In this document: piece after piece, positions 1 to 4,587 of the stretch
Position numbering within the stretch: position 1 is the first letter of the stretch
Layout: the number at the start of each line of letters is the position of its first letter
NCBI GenBank assembly: GCA_022561955.1
Contig: JADFQF010000077.1
Span: 1-6,728 of the forward strand
Source of the DNA: Chloroflexota bacterium
GTDB lineage: Bacteria; Chloroflexota; Dehalococcoidia; SAR202; UBA11138
Reading direction: 5' to 3'
DNA: 6,728 nucleotides
Position numbers and translations under genes: made by a program
Notes under the pieces: model-generated
The model's input: only the letters and a program-made list of their open reading frames with translations
Told to the model about the DNA's origin: nothing
The model's database searches: none

Positions 1-536
1 CTCAGCCCAACGGGCCCTTGACCGTAAACCACCAGTGTGTCTCGCCCGGACACGTCCAAGCGCTTCAGGGCCTGGTACGCGGTGCCGGTGCCACAGGCGA
101 TCGCGGCGCCCTCCTCGAAGCTGAGGGAATCGGGCATCGGCACGCACATGTAGTCCTCGATAAGCTCGAAGTCGGCGTGTCCTCCGTGGGCCTGGGAGCC
201 GTAGACCTTCCGGCCGCCCTGGCACAGCTGAGTCCATCCCGTCCGGCAGTGCTCGCACCGGCCGCAGCCGCTGTAGTGGTGCACCATGATGCGGTCGCCC
301 GCCTTGACGTTGCGGACCAGAGCGCCTACCTCCACCACCTGCCCGCACGGCTCGTGGCCGGTGATAATGTCCCGCCTCGGGGCGAGCTCCTCCGGAGTAG
401 ACCTGTACGGCCTCAGATCGCTGCCGCACAGCCCGGACGACTTCATTGCGATGACTACCTGCTGAGGTCCCGGTTTCGGGTCCGCGAAATCTCTGATTTC
501 AAGCCGGCGATTGCCCGTAAATACGACGCCCTTCAT
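1..536 (-). CDS. Zinc-dependent alcohol dehydrogenase (MDR superfamily), 3' part missing
   Basis: This is the N-terminal 178 residues of a medium-chain dehydrogenase/reductase, which oxidises an alcohol or polyol with NAD(P)+ using a catalytic zinc. The start is ATG at 534-536 read on the minus strand, with a GGAGGA ribosome site at 542-547, five bases away. Visible motifs are catalytic-zinc ligand Cys37 in CGSD, His61-Glu62 in the GHE motif, and the structural-zinc set Cys91, Cys94, Cys97 and Cys105 (C-x2-C-x2-C-x7-C). The first glycines of the Rossmann fold follow (YGQGPVGL, 171-178), just before the window edge. Family members are usually about 340-350 residues, so roughly half is present. 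The fold and metal sites are clear. The substrate (simple alcohol, threonine, sorbitol or other) cannot be told from this half. Confidence 0.94.
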   Translation of the reverse strand, partial: MKGVVFTGNRRLEIRDFADPKPGPQQVVIAMKSSGLCGSDLRPYRSTPEELAPRRDIITGHEPCGQVVEVGALVRNVKAGDRIMVHHYSGCGRCEHCRTGWTQLCQGGRKVYGSQAHGGHADFELIEDYMCVPMPDSLSFEEGAAIACGTGTAYQALKRLDVSGRDTLVVYGQGPVGL

Positions 537-541
537 TACTG

Positions 542-547
542 TCCTCC
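542..547 (-). promoter_or_regulatory. Ribosome binding site of the alcohol dehydrogenase
   Basis: The minus strand reads GGAGGA five bases before the ATG at 536, a near-perfect Shine-Dalgarno. It fixes this ATG as the start. Confidence 0.85.
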
Positions 548-555
548 GTTCTTTA

Positions 556-565
556 GCTTGCAAGC
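556..565. repeat. 10-bp palindrome GCTTGCAAGC just upstream of the ADH ribosome site
   Basis: A perfect palindrome sits nine bases upstream of the ADH Shine-Dalgarno. In the 5' untranslated region it could be an operator or simply chance, since 10-bp palindromes are common. Confidence 0.3.
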
Positions 566-659
566 CTCGCGCCAAGCTTATCAGAGGCTTTGTTTTCTAC
601 CAACGCCGGCAGGGGATTGGCTGGGCCTTGGGACAACATGTAAAGGGCGCCTCATCGAT

Positions 660-682
660 GGCTGTGAAGCGTTTTCACGGCC
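660..682. repeat. Hairpin-forming inverted repeat in the ADH upstream region
   Basis: Nine pairs (GGCTGTGAA with TTCACGGCC, one T-G wobble) surround a 5-base loop, GCGTT, at 669-673. The GTGAA-N5-TTCAC core resembles a dimeric repressor operator. It lies about 125-145 bases upstream of the ADH start. No T-tract follows on either strand, so it is not a terminator. Confidence 0.4.
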
Positions 683-698
683 TGAGCCAGAAGAATGC

Positions 699-720
699 AC
701 ACGAAACGCCAACACGAAAC
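699..720. repeat. Direct repeat ACACGAAAC x2, 13-bp period
   Basis: ACACGAAAC occurs at 699-707 and again at 712-720, a period of 13 bp. It lies upstream of the ADH hairpin and could be a regulator site. The evidence is only the repeat itself. Confidence 0.35.
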
Positions 721-765
721 ACACCCTGCTCATTCGGTTTGCCCACGTTTCCAACCGATTGCAAA

Positions 766-774
766 TGATACACT
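766..774 (+). promoter_or_regulatory. Candidate extended -10 promoter (TGATACACT)
   Basis: TG-A-TACACT matches the extended -10 pattern TGn-TATAAT at four of six hexamer positions. No convincing -35 element is seen. Initiation would fall near 781, about 107 bases before the end of the terminator at 849-887, with no protein frame between them. Confidence 0.3.
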
Positions 775-780
775 CCAAAT

Positions 781-887
781 GGTCATGTGAGCGGGTTGAG
801 GTGGACGGAACATCGACTGAATTCCGTTGCGTGGCCTATGCGGACTTCCCCCCTCGTGGCACCCTGCCGCGAGGGGGTTGGTTTTTT
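781..887 (+). ncRNA. Candidate small RNA, about 107 nt, ending in an intrinsic terminator
   Basis: This is inferred from three things read in the sequence: an extended -10 motif at 766-774, a 6-bp hairpin ACGGAA/TTCCGT (805-810 with 822-827), and a strong terminator at 849-887. There is no ribosome site with a plausible reading frame inside. It matches no RNA family I recognise. It could instead be the leader or remnant of a lost plus-strand gene. Confidence 0.3.
849..887 (+). terminator. Intrinsic terminator, 13-pair hairpin plus T-tract (plus strand)
   Basis: The arms CCCCCTCG (849-856) and CGAGGGGG (870-877) pair. A T-G wobble then links to GGCA (858-861) with TGCC (865-868), leaving a three-base loop at 862-864. 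TTGGTTTTTT follows at 878-887. On the minus strand the hairpin is not followed by a T-tract, so it acts on plus-strand transcription only. No plus-strand gene lies upstream within the window. Confidence 0.85.
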
Positions 888-985
888 AAGGACAACCGTT
901 TCCTCACGCGGTGAATACCCGGCGCAAACGCGGCATAGTTTACTTCGATAGTGTTCCTTCCACCAAAGCGCCGCCGACCGATTCA

Positions 986-1009
986 TGCAATTGCAGGTAG
1001 AACGCTACC
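986..1009 (+). repeat. Adjacent small inverted repeats upstream of the second terminator
   Basis: TGCAATTGCA (986-995) is a perfect palindrome. It is followed at once by the hairpin GGTAG-AACG-CTACC (996-1009). Twelve bases later the terminator at 1021-1058 begins. Together they suggest a short structured plus-strand transcript, but no clear promoter is visible. Confidence 0.35.
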
Positions 1010-1020
1010 CGACAGAGACA

Positions 1021-1058
1021 ACCCCTCACGACGCGACCTTACAGGTGAGGGGTTTTTT
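1021..1058 (+). terminator. Second intrinsic terminator (plus strand)
   Basis: ACCCCTCAC (1021-1029) pairs perfectly with GTGAGGGGT (1045-1053) across a 15-base loop, and six T follow (1053-1058). On the minus strand the bases after the stem are only mildly T-rich, so the direction is mainly plus. It faces the 3' end of the minus-strand SDR gene. No plus-strand gene precedes it. Confidence 0.8.
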
Positions 1059-1163
1059 CTGCCCCGTCTTGACGACCGGAGGCCCCTGAGCCTGAGCGCC
1101 TTATCACGGAAATCCTTGGAGTCCTCGGCGCCTCGATGTCGTAGGGCGAATCTTTTCCGCAAG

Positions 1164-1913
1164 CTACCGGGCAATGAAGCCGCCGTCTATGACCAGCTCA
1201 GTGCCCGTCACGAACGACGCCTCGTCCGATGCCAGGAAGAGTACGCCGTAAGCGACTTCGATGGTCTCCCCGGTCCTTCTCAGGGGAGTGAGCCTGACCT
1301 GCTCGTCCCGCATCGCCGAGTCCACGCTCTGGTTAGACCTCATAGGCGGCATGAAGCCGGGGTGAACGGAGTTGACTCGAATGCCCTCCGGACCGTACCT
1401 GACGGCCATGGCCTTCGTGAAGATTCGGACCGCTCCCTTTGATGCGTGGTAGGCGGGGTGGCCTCCTTCGCCTCCGACGATCCCCATGATGGATGAGATG
1501 TTGACTATGGACCCGCCGCCGTTCTTCTGCATCTGCAAGACGGCGTGCTTGGAGCCGAGAAACACGCCCGTCGCGTTCACATCCATGATCCGGAGCCAGC
1601 CGTCCGTGTCCAGCGGGTCTCCCTGCGAGCCGCTGCTTATGCCAGCGTTGTTAACGAGGATATCCAGCCGTCCGTAGCGAGACACCGTCTCGCCAATCAG
1701 ACCCTGCCAGCTGGCCTCCGAGGTCACGTCGTGGTGGATGTACGTCGCCTCGCCCGTAGTGGTAGCGATGAGCTCCTCGGTCTGTTTACCCTCGTCATCG
1801 AGAACGTCCGCGATGACGACTTTGGCGCCTTCCCGAGCGAACAGCCGGGCCTCTTCCGCTCCCATGCCTCGAGCGCCTCCGGTAATGATCGCAACTTTGT
1901 CTTGCAAACGCAT
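1164..1913 (-). CDS. Classical short-chain dehydrogenase/reductase (SDR), 249 aa
   Basis: An NAD(P)-linked oxidoreductase of the FabG / 3-alpha,20-beta-hydroxysteroid dehydrogenase type, cytosolic and normally tetrameric. The nucleotide-binding motif TGGARGMG is at 11-18. Asp36 at the end of the second strand favours NAD(H) over NADP(H). HDV at 61-63, NNAG at 88-91, catalytic Asn113, Ser140/Ser141, Tyr155 and Lys159 (YHASK) and the C-terminal VTGTELVIDGG complete the set. The length of 249 is typical. ATG at 1913 has AGGGGGAG (1917-1924) in front. A TATAAT lies about 85 bases upstream. The active site is intact. The substrate is unknown: a secondary alcohol or ketone, possibly a lipid, sugar or xenobiotic. 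Its neighbour in the same orientation is a zinc alcohol dehydrogenase, but 627 bases separate them, so they are probably not one operon. Confidence 0.96.
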   Translation of the reverse strand: MRLQDKVAIITGGARGMGAEEARLFAREGAKVVIADVLDDEGKQTEELIATTTGEATYIHHDVTSEASWQGLIGETVSRYGRLDILVNNAGISSGSQGDPLDTDGWLRIMDVNATGVFLGSKHAVLQMQKNGGGSIVNISSIMGIVGGEGGHPAYHASKGAVRIFTKAMAVRYGPEGIRVNSVHPGFMPPMRSNQSVDSAMRDEQVRLTPLRRTGETIEVAYGVLFLASDEASFVTGTELVIDGGFIAR

Positions 1914-1916
1914 CGG

Positions 1917-1924
1917 CTCCCCCT
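1917..1924 (-). promoter_or_regulatory. Ribosome binding site of the SDR gene
   Basis: The minus strand reads AGGGGGAG, three bases before the ATG at 1913. It is strong and supports this start. Confidence 0.75.
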
Positions 1925-1998
1925 TTTCACGGACCTGAAATTCGTAATCGCCCGTGATGCGGCCATTTTGCGATAGCAGGAATCTTTTGTCCAGACGT

Positions 1999-2027
1999 AT
2001 TATATATATGGCTCATATGCGAGCTAA
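1999..2027 (-). promoter_or_regulatory. Promoter of the SDR gene
   Basis: On the minus strand a perfect TATAAT (1999-2004) lies 17 bases from a weak -35, TTAGCT (2022-2027). It sits in an AT-rich patch and would start transcription near 1992, giving a leader of roughly 80 bases before the SDR ATG. Confidence 0.55.
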
Positions 2028-2168
2028 GGAAATATCATGAAGTGGTAATCGCCCAACAGGAGTGTGGCCGCGCGGCATGCCCCTTTTCGGCTCGAGATTC
2101 GTGTGCGTCTAATGAGGTCCCAGGGGATTCCATGCGGCGGTGCTAAATCAACAAGACACCCTCTGTAA

Positions 2169-2197
2169 TTGTGAACTAACGTAAATAGTGATAAAGT
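2169..2197 (+). promoter_or_regulatory. Promoter for the lipoprotein region
   Basis: TTGTGA (2169-2174), a 17-base spacer and TAAAGT (2192-2197) form a reasonable sigma-70-type promoter. Initiation would fall at about 2204, on the G of a GTG codon that opens an 83-codon frame. This allows a leaderless message. Confidence 0.5.
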
Positions 2198-2203
2198 ATT
2201 CAG

Positions 2204-2455
2204 GTGTTTTTCAACCCAGATAACGTCAGAAGAGAAGAGAGCGACCCCACGAAGAGACTCAGAGCAGTTAACACATTACCCGAGAGCCGCCGCGCTGGGC
2301 TCCCCGTTCGCTTTCTCAAATCCTCACCCCCTGGTCAAAAAAACCATCCCCAAATCTTCGAAGACGGCCGCGGCGCGGAAGATGTGCCTGATTTTAGCCC
2401 GCTGGAACTTCTAAGGATGTCAGGCGAATTCCCACCCTTGAGTGAAAACGTATGA
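2204..2455 (+). CDS. Doubtful 83-aa hypothetical protein (possible leaderless gene)
   Basis: A GTG-initiated frame starts seven bases after a -10 hexamer, so the message could be leaderless. It ends in TGA that overlaps the next ATG (ATGA at 2452-2455), the usual sign of translational coupling. The product is polar, rich in Arg, Pro, Ser and Glu, with no signal peptide, membrane segment or motif I recognise. Its composition is close to that expected of non-coding GC-rich DNA, so it may be only an untranslated leader. It is included because the arrangement of promoter, start and overlap is unusually tidy. Confidence 0.22.
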   Translation: MFFNPDNVRREESDPTKRLRAVNTLPESRRAGLPVRFLKSSPPGQKNHPQIFEDGRGAEDVPDFSPLELLRMSGEFPPLSENV

Positions 2456-2772
2456 AACTTTTAGCATCGCTTGTCGTAGGTTTTATCGTCCTGGCTGCCT
2501 GCTTGCCCGACGTATCGACCGAGCTTTCCGACCTGGAAGCGCGCGCGATTCTCGAGCGAGAGGTGCTGAGTCTTTGCAAGACAAGAAGCCAGACCGTGAT
2601 AACGGGCGTCATAAACTCCATCCAGGACGCGCGGGCCACCGCCACCAGGGACCACTGGGTATTCGAGGTCACGGCGGTGGGGTCAGGCAAAACCTTCGAG
2701 GCGCTGGTGTTCCCGTCCAGAATCGTTTCGGGGAGCTTCATCAGGGAGATTCAGACCCGCACCTGTCGTTGA
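2452..2772 (+). CDS. Small predicted lipoprotein, 106 aa, unknown function
   Basis: I do not recognise the family. Residues 1-17 form a lipoprotein signal peptide: Lys2, a hydrophobic core, and the lipobox LAAC with Cys17 as the lipid-modified residue. The mature part, about 90 residues, begins with a charged, probably helical stretch (24-42) and continues as a probable beta-rich segment (48-95). Two cysteines remain in the exported part (Cys42 and Cys105) and could form a disulfide. The protein is expected to be anchored on the outer face of the membrane. The ATG has no good ribosome site (only GAG nine bases upstream). This fits coupling to the frame that ends across it by ATGA, or weak translation. 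It converges with the MFS gene across 52 bases and has no clear terminator: the inverted repeat GCGCG/CGCGC at 2774-2788 lacks a T-tract. Confidence 0.6.
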   Translation: MKLLASLVVGFIVLAACLPDVSTELSDLEARAILEREVLSLCKTRSQTVITGVINSIQDARATATRDHWVFEVTAVGSGKTFEALVFPSRIVSGSFIREIQTRTCR

Positions 2773-2824
2773 CGCGCGGTGTTCGCGCTGACACTTCGAG
2801 GGGAATTCCAGAGTGAAGAGGCGG

Positions 2825-4174
2825 CTAGCTCATCTCCCGGAGCTGCTTCTGCGTGATGAGCATGTAGGCGGATACGCCGAAGAGAAGCACGGCAAGGACG
2901 CCGATTGCGAACTGCGGCCCCACGTAGTCGATTAGGAAACCTGTCGGCAACACGCCAAGCGGCATGAGACCAAAGTTCATCATGAATACGCTCATGACGC
3001 GGCCCCTATAGCGGTCTTCCACCTCTTCCATGATCAGAGACTGATTTATCGTCCTGCGTCCTGCATCTCCGAGACCCAGAAGCACCATGATTGCCGCCGC
3101 GGCGAAATAGAACGGGAAGAGGGCCAGCAAGAGCAGCGCCAGCGCGGAGGCGAAGCTCCCCAGGATGAGAAGCAGGCCTCTTCTCCACTGTCCGATCGTG
3201 GCTATGAAGAGCGAGCCGGCCAGCGAGCCTCCTCCCATGACCGCCACCAGCAGCCCCATGGAATCCGGTCCCAGCCCGTAGACGTCCACGACGAAGACAG
3301 GCATGAGGAAGCGGAAGGGCATCGCAAGGAGTGTCGTCGCCAGGCCCATGACCAGCAGGACACGCACGATGGGACTGTGCCAGATGTAGACGAGTCCCTC
3401 GCCGATATCGTTCATCATCGGCCTTTTGGATTTTACTTCCCCGACGTTTTCCGGCATCTTGACGAAGGAGGTAAAGACCACGGAGAGGGCCCCCAGGACA
3501 GCGATGACGAAATATACGTTGTGGGGCCCTGCGAAGGCGTATAACCCTCCGGCGACGGCGGGTGCGGTCAGCGTCATGGCGCTCATGGCCGCGGCGTTGA
3601 GCGCCATTGCGTTGCTGAGATTGTTTTTGCCGACGAGCTGCGGAATGATGGCCTGCCTGGCTGGCATCATGAAGGCGAACATGGCCCCCTGGATGACCGA
3701 GGCCAGGAAGAGAAGCTGCCAGGTTACATATCCTGCGATGATCATGAGGGCCACGGCTACAGCAAGGACCGCGCCGATCGTCTGCCCCAGCTGTATGATG
3801 AGCTTGCGGTTCATCCTGTCAGCGATGGCGCCGCCGAACAGGGCCAGCGTCAGCATGGGAATGGCCGAGCCCGCGGCCACCAGTCCGAGCTTTCCGGCGG
3901 AGCCCGTGATGTCGTATACGAGGTAGCCTCTGGCGAGCATCTGCATCTGCATGCCGCCCATCATGGCCAACATGCCTAGCCAGAGATAGAGGAAATTACG
4001 GTTTGAGAGCGAGCTGAAGGTGTAACGCCACCCAGAAGTCGGAGCGACGGAATCGGTGACTTTAGCAGATGCCGCGGAAGGGGGTGTGGTGCCTGGTAAG
4101 GCGGCGGCCCCACCACCTCCACCTATAGACGATGCATATCTTGGATCGGAATCAGCTTCAGAAGCATCGTTCAT
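2825..4174 (-). CDS. MFS transporter, MFS_3 / EntS-like exporter, 449 aa
   Basis: A 12-helix major facilitator superfamily protein of the inner membrane, similar in type to the enterobactin exporter EntS and to proton-driven drug exporters (MFS_3). The conserved loop between helices 2 and 3 reads GGAIADRMNRK (114-124). The second-half counterpart ends in EDRYRGRVMSVF (386-397), a hallmark of this subgroup. A Pro-rich MMPARQAIIP at 169-178 is also typical. Residues 1-55 precede the first membrane helix and are an unusual low-complexity Gly/Ala/Ser/Pro tail with five consecutive Gly at 18-22. The start is ATG at 4174. Its ribosome site is weak (AGG 11-13 bases upstream), yet no internal Met precedes the first helix. 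The substrate cannot be assigned. The gene is divergent from aroC, and its leader contains a likely terminator/attenuator. Confidence 0.95.
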   Translation of the reverse strand: MNDASEADSDPRYASSIGGGGGAAALPGTTPPSAASAKVTDSVAPTSGWRYTFSSLSNRNFLYLWLGMLAMMGGMQMQMLARGYLVYDITGSAGKLGLVAAGSAIPMLTLALFGGAIADRMNRKLIIQLGQTIGAVLAVAVALMIIAGYVTWQLLFLASVIQGAMFAFMMPARQAIIPQLVGKNNLSNAMALNAAAMSAMTLTAPAVAGGLYAFAGPHNVYFVIAVLGALSVVFTSFVKMPENVGEVKSKRPMMNDIGEGLVYIWHSPIVRVLLVMGLATTLLAMPFRFLMPVFVVDVYGLGPDSMGLLVAVMGGGSLAGSLFIATIGQWRRGLLLILGSFASALALLLLALFPFYFAAAAIMVLLGLGDAGRRTINQSLIMEEVEDRYRGRVMSVFMMNFGLMPLGVLPTGFLIDYVGPQFAIGVLAVLLFGVSAYMLITQKQLREMS

Positions 4175-4220
4175 GAATTAAGCTTATACCTAACCGGCTA
4201 ACCCGGCAAGCAGGCTCCCG

Positions 4221-4231
4221 GCCGGACCGGC
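4221..4231. repeat. Palindrome GCCGGACCGGC in the MFS leader
   Basis: An odd-length perfect palindrome follows the T-tract of the minus-strand terminator. Its CCGGACC (4222-4228) is also complementary to GGTCCGG (4242-4248), one arm of that terminator, so it could compete with it. Confidence 0.5.
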
Positions 4232-4309
4232 AATAAAAAGGGGTCCGGGCTGTGATATACGCTCATCCGCCAATGGCGGCAGGTGCTCACAGGTGTTCAA
4301 CCCGGACCC
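4232..4309 (-). terminator. Compound hairpin with T-tract upstream of the MFS gene (terminator or attenuator)
   Basis: GGGTCCGGG (4241-4249) pairs with CCCGGACCC (4301-4309) and CTGTGA (4250-4255) with TCACAG (4287-4292). An 8-base bulge (4293-4300) separates the two helices. An inner hairpin CCGCC-AAT-GGCGG (4267-4279) sits on top. On the minus strand the outer stem is followed by CTTTTTATT (4240-4232), so transcription toward the MFS gene could stop about 60 bases before its ATG. This means either a terminator for an upstream minus-strand RNA or an attenuator in the MFS leader. No known riboswitch class was recognised. Confidence 0.75.
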
Positions 4310-4313
4310 GTCT

Positions 4314-4466
4314 GTCTAAATGTAAAACGAGGCTTGAATTTCGAGGTGCTCAGGCAATCATACCACACGGCAATCACTCGGAAGCACGATCGTCTCACGC
4401 AGGCCCAGCCGATCGCCCGACTCTCAAGCGACCTTGTGGAAGGCTACTGAATTCAAGCCCATAGAC
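4314..4466. ncRNA. Candidate rod-shaped structured RNA, family unknown, strand uncertain
   Basis: Five perfectly nested inverted repeats share one axis: GTCTA/TAGAC (4314-4318 with 4462-4466), GGCTTGAATT/AATTCAAGCC (4331-4340 with 4450-4459), CCACA/TGTGG (4363-4367 with 4435-4439), TCGG/CCGA (4378-4381 with 4417-4420) and CGATCG/CGATCG (4387-4392 with 4410-4415). They are separated by asymmetric internal loops, the largest 22 against 10 bases. The shape recalls 6S RNA (closing stem, open bubble, irregular upper stem), but I cannot match conserved 6S bases. The minus strand is slightly favoured, because a terminator lies just downstream in that direction. It could also be chance pairing, since only the 10-bp stem is strong on its own. 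Confidence 0.3.
4357..4365 (-). promoter_or_regulatory. Candidate extended -10 promoter for the MFS gene
   Basis: The minus strand reads TGG-TATGAT, matching the extended -10 TGn-TATAAT at all but one hexamer base. There is no good -35 at 17 bases, as is usual for this type. Transcription would start near 4350 and run through the hairpin at 4232-4309 before the MFS ATG. It lies inside the rod-like structure, so the two readings compete. Confidence 0.4.
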
Positions 4467-4587
4467 CAGTCTCCTTTTTACGCTCCCGCCCAATCGGCCT
4501 CCTGGCCCACCTTGAAGTCATCTACTATGTTGGAAGGGCAGGTGGTAGGATTAGGTGAAAATCAACTCGCGACGAAGGTAACCGCAC

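Larger units (their letters stand above)
537..1163. other. 627-bp gap between the ADH and SDR genes
   Basis: No protein gene can be supported here. Reading frames through it on both strands lack ribosome sites and have Arg/Ser/Pro-rich, random-looking products. The gap holds two plus-strand intrinsic terminators (849-887 and 1021-1058), an extended -10 motif (766-774), several small inverted repeats, and a 9-bp direct repeat upstream of the ADH. A possible minus-strand promoter reads TTGGTG, 18 bases, then TAAACT, around 930-960, but it leads to no gene start nearby. No clear minus-strand terminator for the SDR gene is visible. Confidence 0.7.
1914..2451. other. 538-bp divergent gap between the SDR gene and the small lipoprotein gene
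   Basis: It contains the SDR ribosome site and promoter (minus) and a plus-strand promoter candidate at 2169-2197. A perfect palindrome GCCGCGCGGC (2067-2076) could be an operator, but no T-tract follows it. A doubtful GTG frame fills 2204-2455. The rest of the stretch shows nothing I can name. Confidence 0.6.
4175..4587. other. 413-bp divergent gap between the MFS gene and aroC
   Basis: No protein gene is supported. From left to right it holds the MFS leader with repeated GCCGG units (about 4186-4231), a compound hairpin with a minus-strand T-tract (4232-4309), and a nested inverted-repeat rod (4314-4466) that includes an extended -10 motif for the minus strand (4357-4365). Then comes the aroC upstream region. 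For aroC only TACTAT (4523-4528) is seen as a weak -10, with a poor -35. Confidence 0.7.

Noticed and set aside
849..887. Resemblance of the first terminator hairpin to a T-box antiterminator (GGGTG-CCACG-like bases on the minus strand)
   Set aside because: One conserved G is missing, there is no stem I or specifier loop, and the T-tract is on the opposite strand from the resemblance.
18..914. Long plus-strand open frame of 298 codons
   Set aside because: Its first 520 bases are the antisense of the zinc alcohol dehydrogenase, whose metal ligands are intact. The rest crosses a terminator hairpin and has no ribosome site or domain.
951..1442. Plus-strand open frame of 163 codons
   Set aside because: It crosses the terminator at 1021-1058 and then lies antisense to the SDR gene. 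The product is Arg-rich and matches no family.
2774..2788. Inverted repeat GCGCG-GTGTT-CGCGC between the convergent lipoprotein and MFS genes as a terminator
   Set aside because: The stem is only five pairs and has no T-tract on either strand.
2442..2816. 124-codon plus-strand frame overlapping the small lipoprotein in another phase
   Set aside because: The alternative frame from 2452 gives a clean lipoprotein signal peptide. This one gives an Arg/Gly-rich product typical of a shifted frame.
4523..4528. TACTAT as the aroC -10 element
   Set aside because: The hexamer is reasonable, but the sequence 17 bases upstream (TCCTGG) is a poor -35 and there is no extended -10, so it is not listed as a feature.
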